In this document: piece after piece, positions 27,312-35,557 of the stretch
How positions within the stretch are numbered: position 1 is the first letter of the stretch
How the letters are laid out: every line of letters begins with the position of its first letter
NCBI RefSeq assembly: GCF_035818635.1
Contig: NZ_JAYLLH010000001.1
Location: 186,001 to 250,000, forward strand
DNA from: Mesobacterium_A hydrothermale
GTDB taxonomy: Bacteria > Pseudomonadota > Alphaproteobacteria > Rhodobacterales > Rhodobacteraceae
DNA length: 64,000 bases
Direction: 5' to 3'
The notes under the pieces: model-generated
Seen by the model: only the letters and a program-made list of their open reading frames with translations
What the model was told of the DNA's origin: nothing
Database searches by the model: none
Made by a program: the position numbers and the translations under genes

Positions 27312-27437
27312 GGCCGGCGGGACGGCGCTCGCTTCTGCTGAAGCGTCGCCCCGCCCACCGTCCCGCTGTTGCCTTTTGCCCGGCGTTTGCGTCGGATGGT
27401 GGGGACAGCGGGAGTATTTGGAGAAAGATGAAAGGGG
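27312..27437 (+). repeat. Hairpin plus GGAGTATTT tail, intergenic repeat copy 2
   Basis: The dgcN-dgcA gap contains an inverted repeat GCGGGACGG ... CCGTCCCGC and then GGGAGTATTTGGAGAAAGAT followed by GAAAGG. The tail matches copy 1 at 2298-2327 with small indels. Its AAGGGG end appears to serve as the dgcA ribosome binding site. Confidence 0.6.
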
Positions 27438-27442
27438 CAGGG

Positions 27443-28408
27443 ATGCGCATTGAGGTGACGCGGGACGTGTTTCGGCTGGCGCAGGTCTTTACCATCAGCC
27501 GCGGATCGCGGACCGAAGCGAAGGTGCTGACCGTGACGGTGCGGGATGGCGATTTGGCGGGGTGGGGCGAATGCGTGCCTTATGCGCGCTATGACGAGAC
27601 GCTGGAGAGTGTCGAGGCCGAGATCGCCAGCTTGCCCGCCGACGTGACGCGCGCGCGCCTGCAGGAACTGCTGCGCGCAGGTGCGGCGCGCAATGCCGTC
27701 GACTGTGCGCTGTGGGACCTGGAGGCCAAGCGCGCGGGCAAGCGGGCCTGGGAGCTGGCGGGGTTGACCGCGCCGGGACCGGAGATCACCGCCTATACCC
27801 TGTCGCTGGACACGCCCGAGGCGATGATGGCACAGGCCGCGAAGAACGCGTTTCGGCCGCTGCTGAAGATCAAGCTGGGCACGCCGGATGACATGCCGCG
27901 GCTGGAAGCCGTGCGGCGCGGGGCGCCGGCGTCGAAGATCATCGTGGACGCCAACGAGGGCTGGTCAGCCGAGGTCTATGCCGACCTGGCGCCGCATCTG
28001 GTGCGTCTGGGTGTGGCCCTGGTGGAGCAGCCGTTGCCCGCCGGGCAGGATGATGCGCTGATCGGGATGGCCCGTCCGGTGCCGGTCTGCGCCGATGAAA
28101 GCTGCCATGACAGGGCGTCGCTGCCCGCGCTGAAGGGCAAGTACGACGTGGTCAACATCAAGCTGGACAAGACCGGCGGGCTGACCGAGGCGCTGGCGCT
28201 GCGCGCGGCGGCGCTGGCCGAAGGGTACGACGTGATGGTCGGTTGCATGGTCGGGTCTTCGCTGGCGATGGCGCCGGCCGTGCTGGTGGCGCAGGGTGCG
28301 TTGGTGACGGATCTTGACGGGCCGCTTCTGTTGGCGGAAGACCGGGCGCAACCGCTTCGCTTTGACTCGGCCGGGGTGCACCCGTCCGAACCCGCGCTTT
28401 GGGGCTGA
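27443..28408 (+). CDS. dgcA: Enolase-superfamily N-acyl-D-glutamate racemase / dipeptide epimerase (DgcA)
   Basis: A 321-residue muconate-lactonising subgroup enzyme. It contains the WGECVPYARYDET capping region, NAVDCALWDLEAK, LLKIKLG (KxK catalytic lysine), IIVDANEGW, VEQPLPAG, ADESCHD (metal ligands D, E, D), NIKLDKTGG (second catalytic Lys) and VGCMVGSSLAMAPA. Dipeptide epimerases share these motifs. Adjacent dgcN and a D-amino acid transaminase favour the N-acetyl-D-glutamate racemase role. ATG 27443 follows AGGGG; an in-frame ATG at 27428 lies inside the repeat element. Confidence 0.85.
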   Translation: MRIEVTRDVFRLAQVFTISRGSRTEAKVLTVTVRDGDLAGWGECVPYARYDETLESVEAEIASLPADVTRARLQELLRAGAARNAVDCALWDLEAKRAGKRAWELAGLTAPGPEITAYTLSLDTPEAMMAQAAKNAFRPLLKIKLGTPDDMPRLEAVRRGAPASKIIVDANEGWSAEVYADLAPHLVRLGVALVEQPLPAGQDDALIGMARPVPVCADESCHDRASLPALKGKYDVVNIKLDKTGGLTEALALRAAALAEGYDVMVGCMVGSSLAMAPAVLVAQGALVTDLDGPLLLAEDRAQPLRFDSAGVHPSEPALWG

Positions 28409-28434
28409 GCCCCGCCCTGACTGGAGAACTGACC

Positions 28435-29298
28435 ATGACCCGCACCGTCTTTCTGAACGGCGAGTACCTGCCCGAAACCGAAGCCAAGGTGTCGATCTTC
28501 GACCGCGCCTTCCTGATGGCCGATGGCGTCTATGAGGTAACGAGCGTGCTGGGCGGCAAGCTGATCGACTTCGACGGACACGCCCGGCGGCTGCAACGGT
28601 CGCTGGACGAGCTGCAGATGCCCGCGCCGTGCAGCATGGACGCGTTGCTGGAAATCCACCGCGAACTGGTGCGGCTGAACGGGATCGAGGACGGGCTGGT
28701 CTATCTGCAGGTCACCCGTGGTGCGCCGGGCGACCGCGATTTCACCTGGCCCGATCCGGAAACCTGCCCGCCGACGCTGGTGCTGTTCACCCAGAACAAG
28801 CCGGGGCTGGCCGACAGCCCGGCGGCCAAGGCCGGGATCAAGGTGATCTCGATCGAGGATATCCGCTGGCACCGCCGCGATATCAAGACGACGCAGCTGC
28901 TGTATCCGTCGATGGGCAAGATGATGGCCAAGAAAGCCGGTGCCGATGATGCCTGGATGATCGAGGACGGCTTTGTCACCGAGGGAACGTCGAACAACGC
29001 CTATATCATCAAGGGCAACAAGATCATCACCCGGGCTCTGTCGAACGACATCCTGCATGGCATCACGCGCGCCGCTGTCCTGCGGTTCGCGCAAGAAGCG
29101 CAGATGGAAGTGGAAGAACGCAATTTCACCATCGACGAGGCGAAAGAGGCCGATGAGGCGTTCATTTCCTCGGCGTCGATGTTCGTGATGCCGGTAGTGG
29201 AAATCGACGGCGTGACGCTGGGTGACGGCACCCCGGGGACGCGCGCCCTGCGCCTGCGCGAGATTTACCTGGACGAAAGCCGCAAGGCCGCGATCTGA
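28435..29298 (+). CDS. dat: D-amino acid aminotransferase (class IV PLP)
   Basis: Transfers amino groups between D-amino acids and 2-oxoglutarate, giving D-glutamate. The 287 residues show YLPETEAKVSIFDRAFLMADGVYEV (class IV start), the substrate loop YLQVTRGAPGDRDF typical of D-alanine transaminase, KTTQLLYPSMGK (PLP-region Lys), ITRGx-like EGTSNNAYIIKG and SSASMFVMPV. It follows dgcA by 26 bp and so feeds D-glutamate to DgcN/DgcA. A branched-chain transaminase is less likely given the VTRGAPGDRDF loop. Confidence 0.88.
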   Translation: MTRTVFLNGEYLPETEAKVSIFDRAFLMADGVYEVTSVLGGKLIDFDGHARRLQRSLDELQMPAPCSMDALLEIHRELVRLNGIEDGLVYLQVTRGAPGDRDFTWPDPETCPPTLVLFTQNKPGLADSPAAKAGIKVISIEDIRWHRRDIKTTQLLYPSMGKMMAKKAGADDAWMIEDGFVTEGTSNNAYIIKGNKIITRALSNDILHGITRAAVLRFAQEAQMEVEERNFTIDEAKEADEAFISSASMFVMPVVEIDGVTLGDGTPGTRALRLREIYLDESRKAAI

Positions 29299-29382
29299 CG
29301 CGATCACAATCGCGGTTGATGGCTTGCGCCCGCGGCCCCTGTCCTGAACAATCGGGGCGGGGGATTCGAGAGGCGCGGCTGT

Positions 29383-31713
29383 ATGCGCGATGTTTTTGCT
29401 ATTGCTGTCATTTTCTTCGTGTTGGCCGGGTTGGGCCTGTTCGAGGTTCCCAATGACGACGCGGTGATCGAGGCCGGGATCCGTGCGCAGGCACAGGGTA
29501 TCCTTGCCGATCACCCGCACGCGCTGGAACTGACGGTTGCAGGGCGCGAAATTTCCGTCACCGGCCGGGTGGACAGCCAGGCGCAGCGGCGTGCGCTGGA
29601 ATCGCGTCTGCGTGCCATTGACGGGGTCGAAGCGGTGTCGGGCGCGTTCGAGGTGCTGCCGGCGGTGGACCGGTTCGAATTCCGCATGACCAAGTCCAAC
29701 GACGGCACGATGCGCGCGGGGGGCCATGTGCTGCGCGGCGCGACGTCCGTTCAGGTGGCCCAGCTGGCCGCGGTCGAACGGGTGCCGCTGACCGTGGCGA
29801 CCGGTGCGCCGGACGACGCGTGGGATGACGTCATCAAGATCCTGACCAGCGTTGTCGTGGCACTGGACACGGCAGAGGTTTCGTTGTCCGGGCACGATGG
29901 GCAGGTCCGCGGGGTGGCGACATGGCCGGCGCAGGCGGAACGGGCGCAGGCGCTGTTGGCCGGGCTGCCCGAGGCGTACAAGGTCGCTGCGCAGATCGAC
30001 GTGCTGGATGACGGCAGGCCGTTCCTGTTCATGGCCGAACTGCACCCCCGTCTGGGCTTGACCCTGCGGGGCAAGATACCGCCGTCGTTGGGGCGCGCGC
30101 CCTTGCTGGCGGCGCTGGGGCAGCCCAGCCGGGACCTGGTGCAGGTCGCGCCAGCCGATCCCGACCTGCCGGGATTCGCCGGGGCGGTGCAGACCGGTGC
30201 GCGGTTGCTGGCGCAGGCCGGGGCGGGGCAGGTCCTGGTCACCGGCGACAGTGTTCTGCTGAGCGGGGCGCGGGCGACGCCGGCGCTGGTGCAGGCCGTC
30301 GCGGCGGCGCGGGCAGAGTTGGGTGACGGTTATCAACTCGACACCTCGCTTTTGCCGGATGAGCCGGACTTGCCGTTTGGCCTGCGGATCGAAAAGGCGG
30401 CGACAGGGGTGACGTTGTCGGGGTTCCTGCCGCAAGGCGACGCCACGACCGCGTTGTTGCAGGCGATGGCGGCGGATGACTCGGCGCTGCGACTGTCGGT
30501 CTATCCCGATCTTGACGGGGTGGCAGAGGCTGCCCGCGTCGCGGCAGAGGCGATGGGGCTGGCTGAAAACGGTGTTGCCGTGGTCAGCGAAGGTGAACTG
30601 ACGCTGGATGTAGTGTTGCGCGATCCAAACGTACAGACCCGGTTCGCAACCGTACTGAACGGGTTGCCCGCGGGGTTTCATGCCACCCGCTACGTCGAAC
30701 TGCTGGATGACGGGTCGAGCCCGCGGGCGCGGTTCCTTTATGACGCGGTGGCGGGGCTGCGGGTCGAGGGCAAGTTGCCGACCGGTCTGGACACGCCCGC
30801 GTTGCAGGAACTGACGGGGGTCAGCGTTCTGGACAACCGCGCCCTGACCGCGTTCGACGGGCAGATCGACGGCTTGTCAGACCGGCTGAAGGCAGTGGCG
30901 GCCTGGCTGCCCGACGCGGAACGCGTTCGGATCGACGCCAGCGCCGAGGGGTTGGAAATTGCCGGGGTCCTGTCGCCCGGCGTGGACCGCGACCTGATTG
31001 CCAATGAAACCCGCGCGCTGTTGCAGGAGGGCGATCAACTGACCCTGACGATGATGGATGCCTTTCCCGAAGAAGGCCTTCAGCGCGTGAACGCGGCCAG
31101 CGGGCAACCGCAGGTTTTCGTGGCGGGCTATTGGCTGCCGGTGCTGGATTTCGATCCGGCGCCGAAGGCCTGCGAGGACAAGACAGCCGAAGGGCTGGTC
31201 CGTGACAGGGTTCAGTTCCTGTCAGGGTCCACCCGGCTGGATGCGCGGGCGGTGCGGGCGGTGAACTGGATGTCGGCGGTCGGGCTGGTTTGTGTGAACG
31301 AAGGGCGGTTGCAACTGGAAATCGGCGGACATACCGACAACGTGGGCGGTGCTTCGGCCAATCGCCAGATCAGCGAAGCCCGTGCGCGACAGGTGGCAGA
31401 AGCGATTTTCCTGCGTGGCGTGATCCCGGATTTCGTGCAGATACGCGGTTATGGCGAAAGCCGTCCGGTGGCGGACAACGCGACAGAGGACGGACGTGCG
31501 GCGAACCGGCGGATCACGTTTGACTGGACCATCGACATGCCACAACCCGAAGCCGCAACCGAAGGGCCGGAAACCGGCGCCGGGATGGTTCCGCCAGAGG
31601 GGCCGGGCGCGTTGCCGGCACCGGATGCGGCACCGATTCTGCCCGCGCTGCCGCTGCGGCCCGACATTCCACAAACCGCGATGAATGATCCCGACATCGC
31701 CGGACCGGGTTAG
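29383..31713 (+). CDS. OmpA-family envelope protein with BON-like repeats
   Basis: A 776-residue protein with an N-terminal membrane anchor (MRDVFAIAVIFFVLAGLGLF). A BON-like domain follows (ELTVAGREISVTGRVDSQAQ, about residues 47-95), and similar short alpha-beta modules recur through about residue 560. The C-terminal OmpA peptidoglycan-binding domain (about 608-720) contains VQFLSGSTRLDARA, EIGGHTDNVGGASANR and NRRITFDW. A Pro/Ala-rich tail ends the protein. It probably links the inner membrane to peptidoglycan, though the role of the repeated central part is unknown. Confidence 0.85.
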   Translation: MRDVFAIAVIFFVLAGLGLFEVPNDDAVIEAGIRAQAQGILADHPHALELTVAGREISVTGRVDSQAQRRALESRLRAIDGVEAVSGAFEVLPAVDRFEFRMTKSNDGTMRAGGHVLRGATSVQVAQLAAVERVPLTVATGAPDDAWDDVIKILTSVVVALDTAEVSLSGHDGQVRGVATWPAQAERAQALLAGLPEAYKVAAQIDVLDDGRPFLFMAELHPRLGLTLRGKIPPSLGRAPLLAALGQPSRDLVQVAPADPDLPGFAGAVQTGARLLAQAGAGQVLVTGDSVLLSGARATPALVQAVAAARAELGDGYQLDTSLLPDEPDLPFGLRIEKAATGVTLSGFLPQGDATTALLQAMAADDSALRLSVYPDLDGVAEAARVAAEAMGLAENGVAVVSEGELTLDVVLRDPNVQTRFATVLNGLPAGFHATRYVELLDDGSSPRARFLYDAVAGLRVEGKLPTGLDTPALQELTGVSVLDNRALTAFDGQIDGLSDRLKAVAAWLPDAERVRIDASAEGLEIAGVLSPGVDRDLIANETRALLQEGDQLTLTMMDAFPEEGLQRVNAASGQPQVFVAGYWLPVLDFDPAPKACEDKTAEGLVRDRVQFLSGSTRLDARAVRAVNWMSAVGLVCVNEGRLQLEIGGHTDNVGGASANRQISEARARQVAEAIFLRGVIPDFVQIRGYGESRPVADNATEDGRAANRRITFDWTIDMPQPEAATEGPETGAGMVPPEGPGALPAPDAAPILPALPLRPDIPQTAMNDPDIAGPG

Positions 31714-31741
31714 GCGGCGGGCCGTACCGCAGCGTGGCGGA

Positions 31742-32059
31742 TCAGTCTGTTGCCTCACCCACGTTTTCGCGGAACGCGACCTCGAAGGCGGCCTGTTTTT
31801 CCGGGCTGGCCGGGGTCTGGTTCTGCGCCTTCCAGTCGTCATAGGGCATGCCGTAATAGGCTTGGCGACCTTCCTCCTTGGTCATCGCGATGCCGTGGTC
31901 GTTGGCGGCTTCCTGGTACCAGCGGGCCAGGCAGTTGCGGCAGAAGCCGGCCATGTTCATCAGGTCGATGTTCTGCACGTCGGGCCGGTCTTCCATCAGG
32001 TGCTTGCGCAGGCGACGGTACGCGGCGGCCTCGATTTCGATGCGGGTCTGGTCGTCCAT
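31742..32059 (-). CDS. DUF1244 domain protein
   Basis: A 105-residue protein containing the DUF1244 signature: AAYRRLRKHLMEDRPDVQNI, then DLMNMAGFCRNCLARWY with CRNC, and a GMPYDDWK segment. The two cysteines could bind metal. Function is unknown. It begins 16 bp downstream of the N-formylglutamate amidohydrolase gene, so the two are probably cotranscribed. Its last 28 bp face the end of the OmpA-type gene. Confidence 0.9.
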   Translation of the reverse strand: MDDQTRIEIEAAAYRRLRKHLMEDRPDVQNIDLMNMAGFCRNCLARWYQEAANDHGIAMTKEEGRQAYYGMPYDDWKAQNQTPASPEKQAAFEVAFRENVGEATD

Positions 32060-32075
32060 GTCTGGTCTCCTTTTC

Positions 32076-32813
32076 TTACTCGGGCACCTGTTCCAGCGCC
32101 CTTTCCAGCAGCGGGGCCAGCCGTTCGCCCCAGGCTTTCTGATGTTGCGGGTCGGTGATCAGGTCGTTGCGGACTTCGATCAGGGCATTCAGGCGGCCGT
32201 GATGCAGCGCGTGGCGGTCGATGACGTCGCCGGGCAGGTGACCGGGGTAGGGTTCGTTGCGCCCCACCACAAGGTCGGGTTCCGCGTCCAGCAGGGCGAT
32301 CAACGGATCGGCCAGCCGGGCGTCATAGGCGTGCAGGATGCCGATGTGCCACGGCCGCGACGGGCGGCCCTGCAACTGGCGGGTAAAGCTGTGGACAGGC
32401 ACCACAACGGTGTCGTCACGACGCGCTGCGAGCGCCTCCAGCGCGGTGTGATAGGGACGGTGATAGGCGTTCAGCCGGCGTTCCTTTTCGACGGGTCCGG
32501 CGTTGCGGTTTCCCGGGATTACCGACCCGTCGTAAAGCCGCATCAGCAGGGTTGGATCGTCCTCTCCGCGATTCGGGTCAATCACAAGGCGAGAGAAATT
32601 CGACAGAATCACCGGCGCGTTCAACGCATCGGCCAGCGCGACGGCGACCCCCGCTGCGCCCACATCATAGGCAATGTGGCGCGCCATGTCGCTTTCGGGC
32701 AGGCCAAGCGTGCCGCCAAGGTCCGGAGGAACGGTGTTGGACGCATGGTCGCAGGTGATGACCCAACGGCTGCGGCGATCCTCGCCAAGAATTTGAAAAG
32801 GCTGGTATGTCAT
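32076..32813 (-). CDS. N-formylglutamate amidohydrolase family protein
   Basis: A 245-residue zinc-amidohydrolase-like protein. It has WVITCDHASNTVPPDLG (metal-binding His), YDVGAAGVAVALADALNAPVI, FSRLVIDPNRGEDD and HSFTRQ with later EPYPG. These are FGase/HutG-like family motifs. HutG-type enzymes release formate from N-formylglutamate in histidine degradation, but no hut gene is nearby, so the substrate is unproven. The start MTYQPF at 32813 is preferred; MGQADNRTMTY, 24 bp upstream, is an alternative. Confidence 0.85.
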   Translation of the reverse strand: MTYQPFQILGEDRRSRWVITCDHASNTVPPDLGGTLGLPESDMARHIAYDVGAAGVAVALADALNAPVILSNFSRLVIDPNRGEDDPTLLMRLYDGSVIPGNRNAGPVEKERRLNAYHRPYHTALEALAARRDDTVVVPVHSFTRQLQGRPSRPWHIGILHAYDARLADPLIALLDAEPDLVVGRNEPYPGHLPGDVIDRHALHHGRLNALIEVRNDLITDPQHQKAWGERLAPLLERALEQVPE

Positions 32814-32973
32814 GGTTCTGTTATCCGCTTGCCCCATTCCATAGTGCAGTTGCGCGAAGAAGGGAAATGGGCAATAACGCGCGGGACCCGATAGCGGTAA
32901 CGGTCTTCTGCAAAGGCCAGAAACAGGAAAAACGCCGTATGCGTCCGCATCACGGCGGACGAGGGATGAACAG

Positions 32974-34419
32974 ATGAGACGTCTGCGCAATATCAAGATC
33001 GTGGCCACGCTTGGCCCGGCATCGAACGATTACGACACGGTCCGCAAGCTGCATGAGGCCGGCGCCGACGTGTTCCGCCTGAACATGAGCCACGGCACCC
33101 ATGAGGAAATCCGCGCCCGCCACGAGATGATCCGCCAGATCGAAAAGGACCTCGACAGCCCGATCGCGATCCTGGCCGACCTTCAAGGCCCGAAACTGCG
33201 TGTCGGCACCTTTGCCAATGGCGAGGAAGAGCTGATCGAAGGCGCGGCCTTCCGGCTTGACCTTGAGCCGGAACCTGGGGACGCGACCCGCGTACAGCTT
33301 CCTCACCCCGAGATTTTTGCGGCGCTGGAAGTTGGGTCGCACCTTCTGGTCAACGACGGCAAGATCCGGCTGCGGGTGAAATCCTGCGGCTTGGATCATG
33401 CCGATTGCGTGGTGACCACGGGCGGCACGATTTCCAACCGCAAGGGCGTCAACGTGCCCGACGTGGTGCTGCCGCTGGCGGCGCTTTCGGACAAGGACCG
33501 CAAGGACCTGGAATTTGCCGCCGCGTTGGGGGTCGACTGGCTGGCGCTGTCGTTTGTTCAGCGCCCCGAGGACGTGGAAGAGGCGCGCGCGCTCTGCGGT
33601 GGCCGGGCGGCGATCCTGTCGAAGATCGAAAAGCCGTCGGCGGTAGCGTGTTTCGACGACATCCTGGCGGTCAGCGACGGCATCATGGTGGCGCGCGGTG
33701 ACCTGGGCGTGGAACTGCCGGTGCAGAACGTGCCGCCGATCCAGAAGCGCCTGATCCGCAAGTGCCGCGCCGCGGCCAAGCCCGTGATCGTGGCGACCCA
33801 GATGCTGGAATCGATGATCGACTCGCCCATGCCCACCCGGGCCGAGGTGTCGGACGTCGCCAACGCCATCTACGAAGGCGCCGACGCGATCATGCTGTCG
33901 GCGGAATCGGCCGCGGGCAGCTATCCTGTCGAAGCGGTGACGACGATGGACAATATCGCGGTCGAGGTCGAAAGCGATCCGACCTACCGCGACGTGATCG
34001 AGGCATCGCGCGCCGCCAAGCGCGTGACGATCGCCGATGGCATCGTCGCCGCCGCGCGCGAGATCGCCGAAACCACCGACATCAAGACGATCTGCTGTTT
34101 CACCCAGACCGGCACCACCGCGGCACTGGTGGCCCGTGAACGCCCCCGTGTACCGATCATCGCCATGAGCCCGCTGCGCGGCACCGCGCGGCGTCTGGCG
34201 CTGACCTGGGGTGTGAACTGCGTGATGACGGGGGAACTGGAACGGTTCAAGCAGGCCGTGGTCAACGCCGCCCGCGCGGCGCGGACACTGGGCTATGCCG
34301 GGGAAGAGGACCAGATCCTTGTCACCGCCGGCGTGCCCTTCAACCAGACCGGCACCACCAACATCCTGCGCGTCGCGCCCTGCGACGAACGTTTGATCTA
34401 TCGCACCGACCCGGAGTAA
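32974..34419 (+). CDS. pyk: Pyruvate kinase
   Basis: Transfers phosphate from phosphoenolpyruvate to ADP in lower glycolysis. The 481-residue protein starts MRRLRNIKIVATLGPASNDY. It includes FRLNMSHGTHEE, LADLQGPKLRVG, ILSKIEKPSAV (catalytic Lys), IMVARGDLGVELP (metal ligand), KPVIVATQMLESM and IMLSAESAAGSYP, with a C-terminal domain carrying CCFTQTGTTAAL. It is divergent from the amidohydrolase gene. ACGAGGG precedes the start. Confidence 0.97.
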   Translation: MRRLRNIKIVATLGPASNDYDTVRKLHEAGADVFRLNMSHGTHEEIRARHEMIRQIEKDLDSPIAILADLQGPKLRVGTFANGEEELIEGAAFRLDLEPEPGDATRVQLPHPEIFAALEVGSHLLVNDGKIRLRVKSCGLDHADCVVTTGGTISNRKGVNVPDVVLPLAALSDKDRKDLEFAAALGVDWLALSFVQRPEDVEEARALCGGRAAILSKIEKPSAVACFDDILAVSDGIMVARGDLGVELPVQNVPPIQKRLIRKCRAAAKPVIVATQMLESMIDSPMPTRAEVSDVANAIYEGADAIMLSAESAAGSYPVEAVTTMDNIAVEVESDPTYRDVIEASRAAKRVTIADGIVAAAREIAETTDIKTICCFTQTGTTAALVARERPRVPIIAMSPLRGTARRLALTWGVNCVMTGELERFKQAVVNAARAARTLGYAGEEDQILVTAGVPFNQTGTTNILRVAPCDERLIYRTDPE

Positions 34420-34449
34420 CCTTTTCCCGCAACCACCGGGGAGGGGCGC

Positions 34450-34683
34450 ATGGATCCGGATACGGCACTTCTGGCGGGGATGGGTCTGTTGATCCTGTCT
34501 CTGCCCTCTGCGATTGCCGCGTTGGCGGAGTCGCGCGCGCCCCGGGTTGCTGCAGTGGTCGTGATCGCGGGCGGGGCGCTGATCGTGCACGCGCTGCGGT
34601 CGAAACCCGGCGGCTATACCTGGGAAGAAATCCCGATCGTGATCTATTCCATGGTCGCCGCCGCGCGCGACACGATTTTCTGA
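34450..34683 (+). CDS. Small membrane protein of unknown function
   Basis: A 77-residue protein with two predicted membrane helices (LLAGMGLLILSLPSAIAALA and VAAVVVIAGGALIVHAL). A C-terminal amphipathic end contains YTWEEIPIVIYSMVA. This resembles a recurrent small Rhodobacterales membrane protein found near pyruvate kinase or ribosomal protein genes, but I know no function. GAGGGG lies upstream, and pyk ends 30 bp before it. Confidence 0.7.
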   Translation: MDPDTALLAGMGLLILSLPSAIAALAESRAPRVAAVVVIAGGALIVHALRSKPGGYTWEEIPIVIYSMVAAARDTIF

Positions 34684-34693
34684 ACGCAGTCAC

Positions 34694-34722
34694 TTGATTT
34701 ATCCCCTGCGCCCTCGTAAGAG
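34694..34722 (+). promoter_or_regulatory. Putative sigma-70 promoter of rpmI-rplT
   Basis: TTGATT (34694-34699), a 17-bp spacer and TAAGAG (34717-34722), about 80 bp before rpmI. The spacing is right; the -10 match is moderate. Confidence 0.45.
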
Positions 34723-34800
34723 GCGCGCTCATCCTGCGGGACCGGCCGATGTGGCATGCCGAGTCGCGCTTTTACCGTTGTAAATACCGAGGAGACGGAA

Positions 34801-35001
34801 ATGCCCAAGATGAAGACCAAGTCGAGCGCCAAAAAGCGCTTCAAGGTGACGGCAACCGGCAAGGTTGTCACCGCCCAGGCCGGGAAACGCCACGGCATGA
34901 TCAAGCGGCACAAGAAATTCATCCGCAACGCGCGCGGCACCACCACGCTGAGCGCACCCGATGCCAAGATCGTCAAGGGCTATATGCCCTACGACCGCTG
35001 A
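34801..35001 (+). CDS. rpmI: 50S ribosomal protein L35
   Basis: A 66-residue, very basic protein (MPKMKTKSSAKKRFKVTATG, with KRHGMIKRHKKFIRNARG). This is the canonical L35 sequence, a component of the large ribosomal subunit. The start at 34801 has GAGGAGACGG upstream; a 15-codon extension is not part of L35. rplT follows after 22 bp, the conserved rpmI-rplT pair. pheS lies 1 kb downstream as in many bacteria, here separated by a ChaC gene. Confidence 0.97.
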   Translation: MPKMKTKSSAKKRFKVTATGKVVTAQAGKRHGMIKRHKKFIRNARGTTTLSAPDAKIVKGYMPYDR

Positions 35002-35023
35002 TCCAGCCTGAAGGAGTACGCAC

Positions 35024-35389
35024 ATGTCCCGCGTTAAAGGTGGAACCGTCACCCACGCCCGTCACAAGAAGGTCCTGAAGGCAGCGAAAGGCTATTACGG
35101 CCGTCGCAGCACCACCTTCAAAGTGGCCCGTCAGGCCGTCGACAAGGCCAACCAGTATGCAACCCGCGACCGGAAGACGCGCAAGCGCAACTTCCGCGCG
35201 CTGTGGATCCAGCGGATCAACGCCGCTGTCCGCATGCACGACGAAGCGCTGACCTATTCGCGCTTCATCAACGGCCTGAACCTGGCCGGCATCGAAGTCG
35301 ACCGCAAGGTCCTGGCCGACCTGGCCGTGCACGAGCCCGAAGCCTTCGGTGCCATCGTCGCACAGGCCAAGGCCGCGCTGCCGGCGTAA
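35024..35389 (+). CDS. rplT: 50S ribosomal protein L20
   Basis: A 121-residue basic protein starting MSRVKGGTVTHARHKKVLKA. It has AKGYYGRRSTTFKVARQAVDKA and the C-terminal RINAAVRMHDEALTYSRFIN, the standard L20. It binds 23S rRNA early in large-subunit assembly and, in many bacteria, represses its own operon. AAGGAG lies upstream. It is followed by an intrinsic terminator. Confidence 0.98.
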   Translation: MSRVKGGTVTHARHKKVLKAAKGYYGRRSTTFKVARQAVDKANQYATRDRKTRKRNFRALWIQRINAAVRMHDEALTYSRFINGLNLAGIEVDRKVLADLAVHEPEAFGAIVAQAKAALPA

Positions 35390-35410
35390 GCCAGCAAAAG
35401 CGTATCATGG

Positions 35411-35443
35411 AAAGGGCCGTCCCCGGGTGGGGGCGGCCTTTTT
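35411..35443 (+). terminator. Intrinsic terminator after rplT
   Basis: Stem AAAGGGCCGTCCCC with GGGGGCGGCCTTT (including G-U pairs), a short loop and a following T run (35439-35443), 21 bp after the rplT stop. Confidence 0.85.
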
Positions 35444-35557
35444 CGTTGCGCGGGGAACGTGGTGGTGTTGGCCTTTACACAGGGGCTGCGCGCCCGGGAC
35501 GGTTTCCTTTGCAGGGTGTTTGCCGCATTGTGGCGGCCTGACAAAAAAGGCTGTGCC

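Noticed and set aside
28158..28487. Minus-strand frame across dgcA and the transaminase start
   Set aside because: Shadow of two convincing plus-strand genes, with no ribosome binding site or family similarity.
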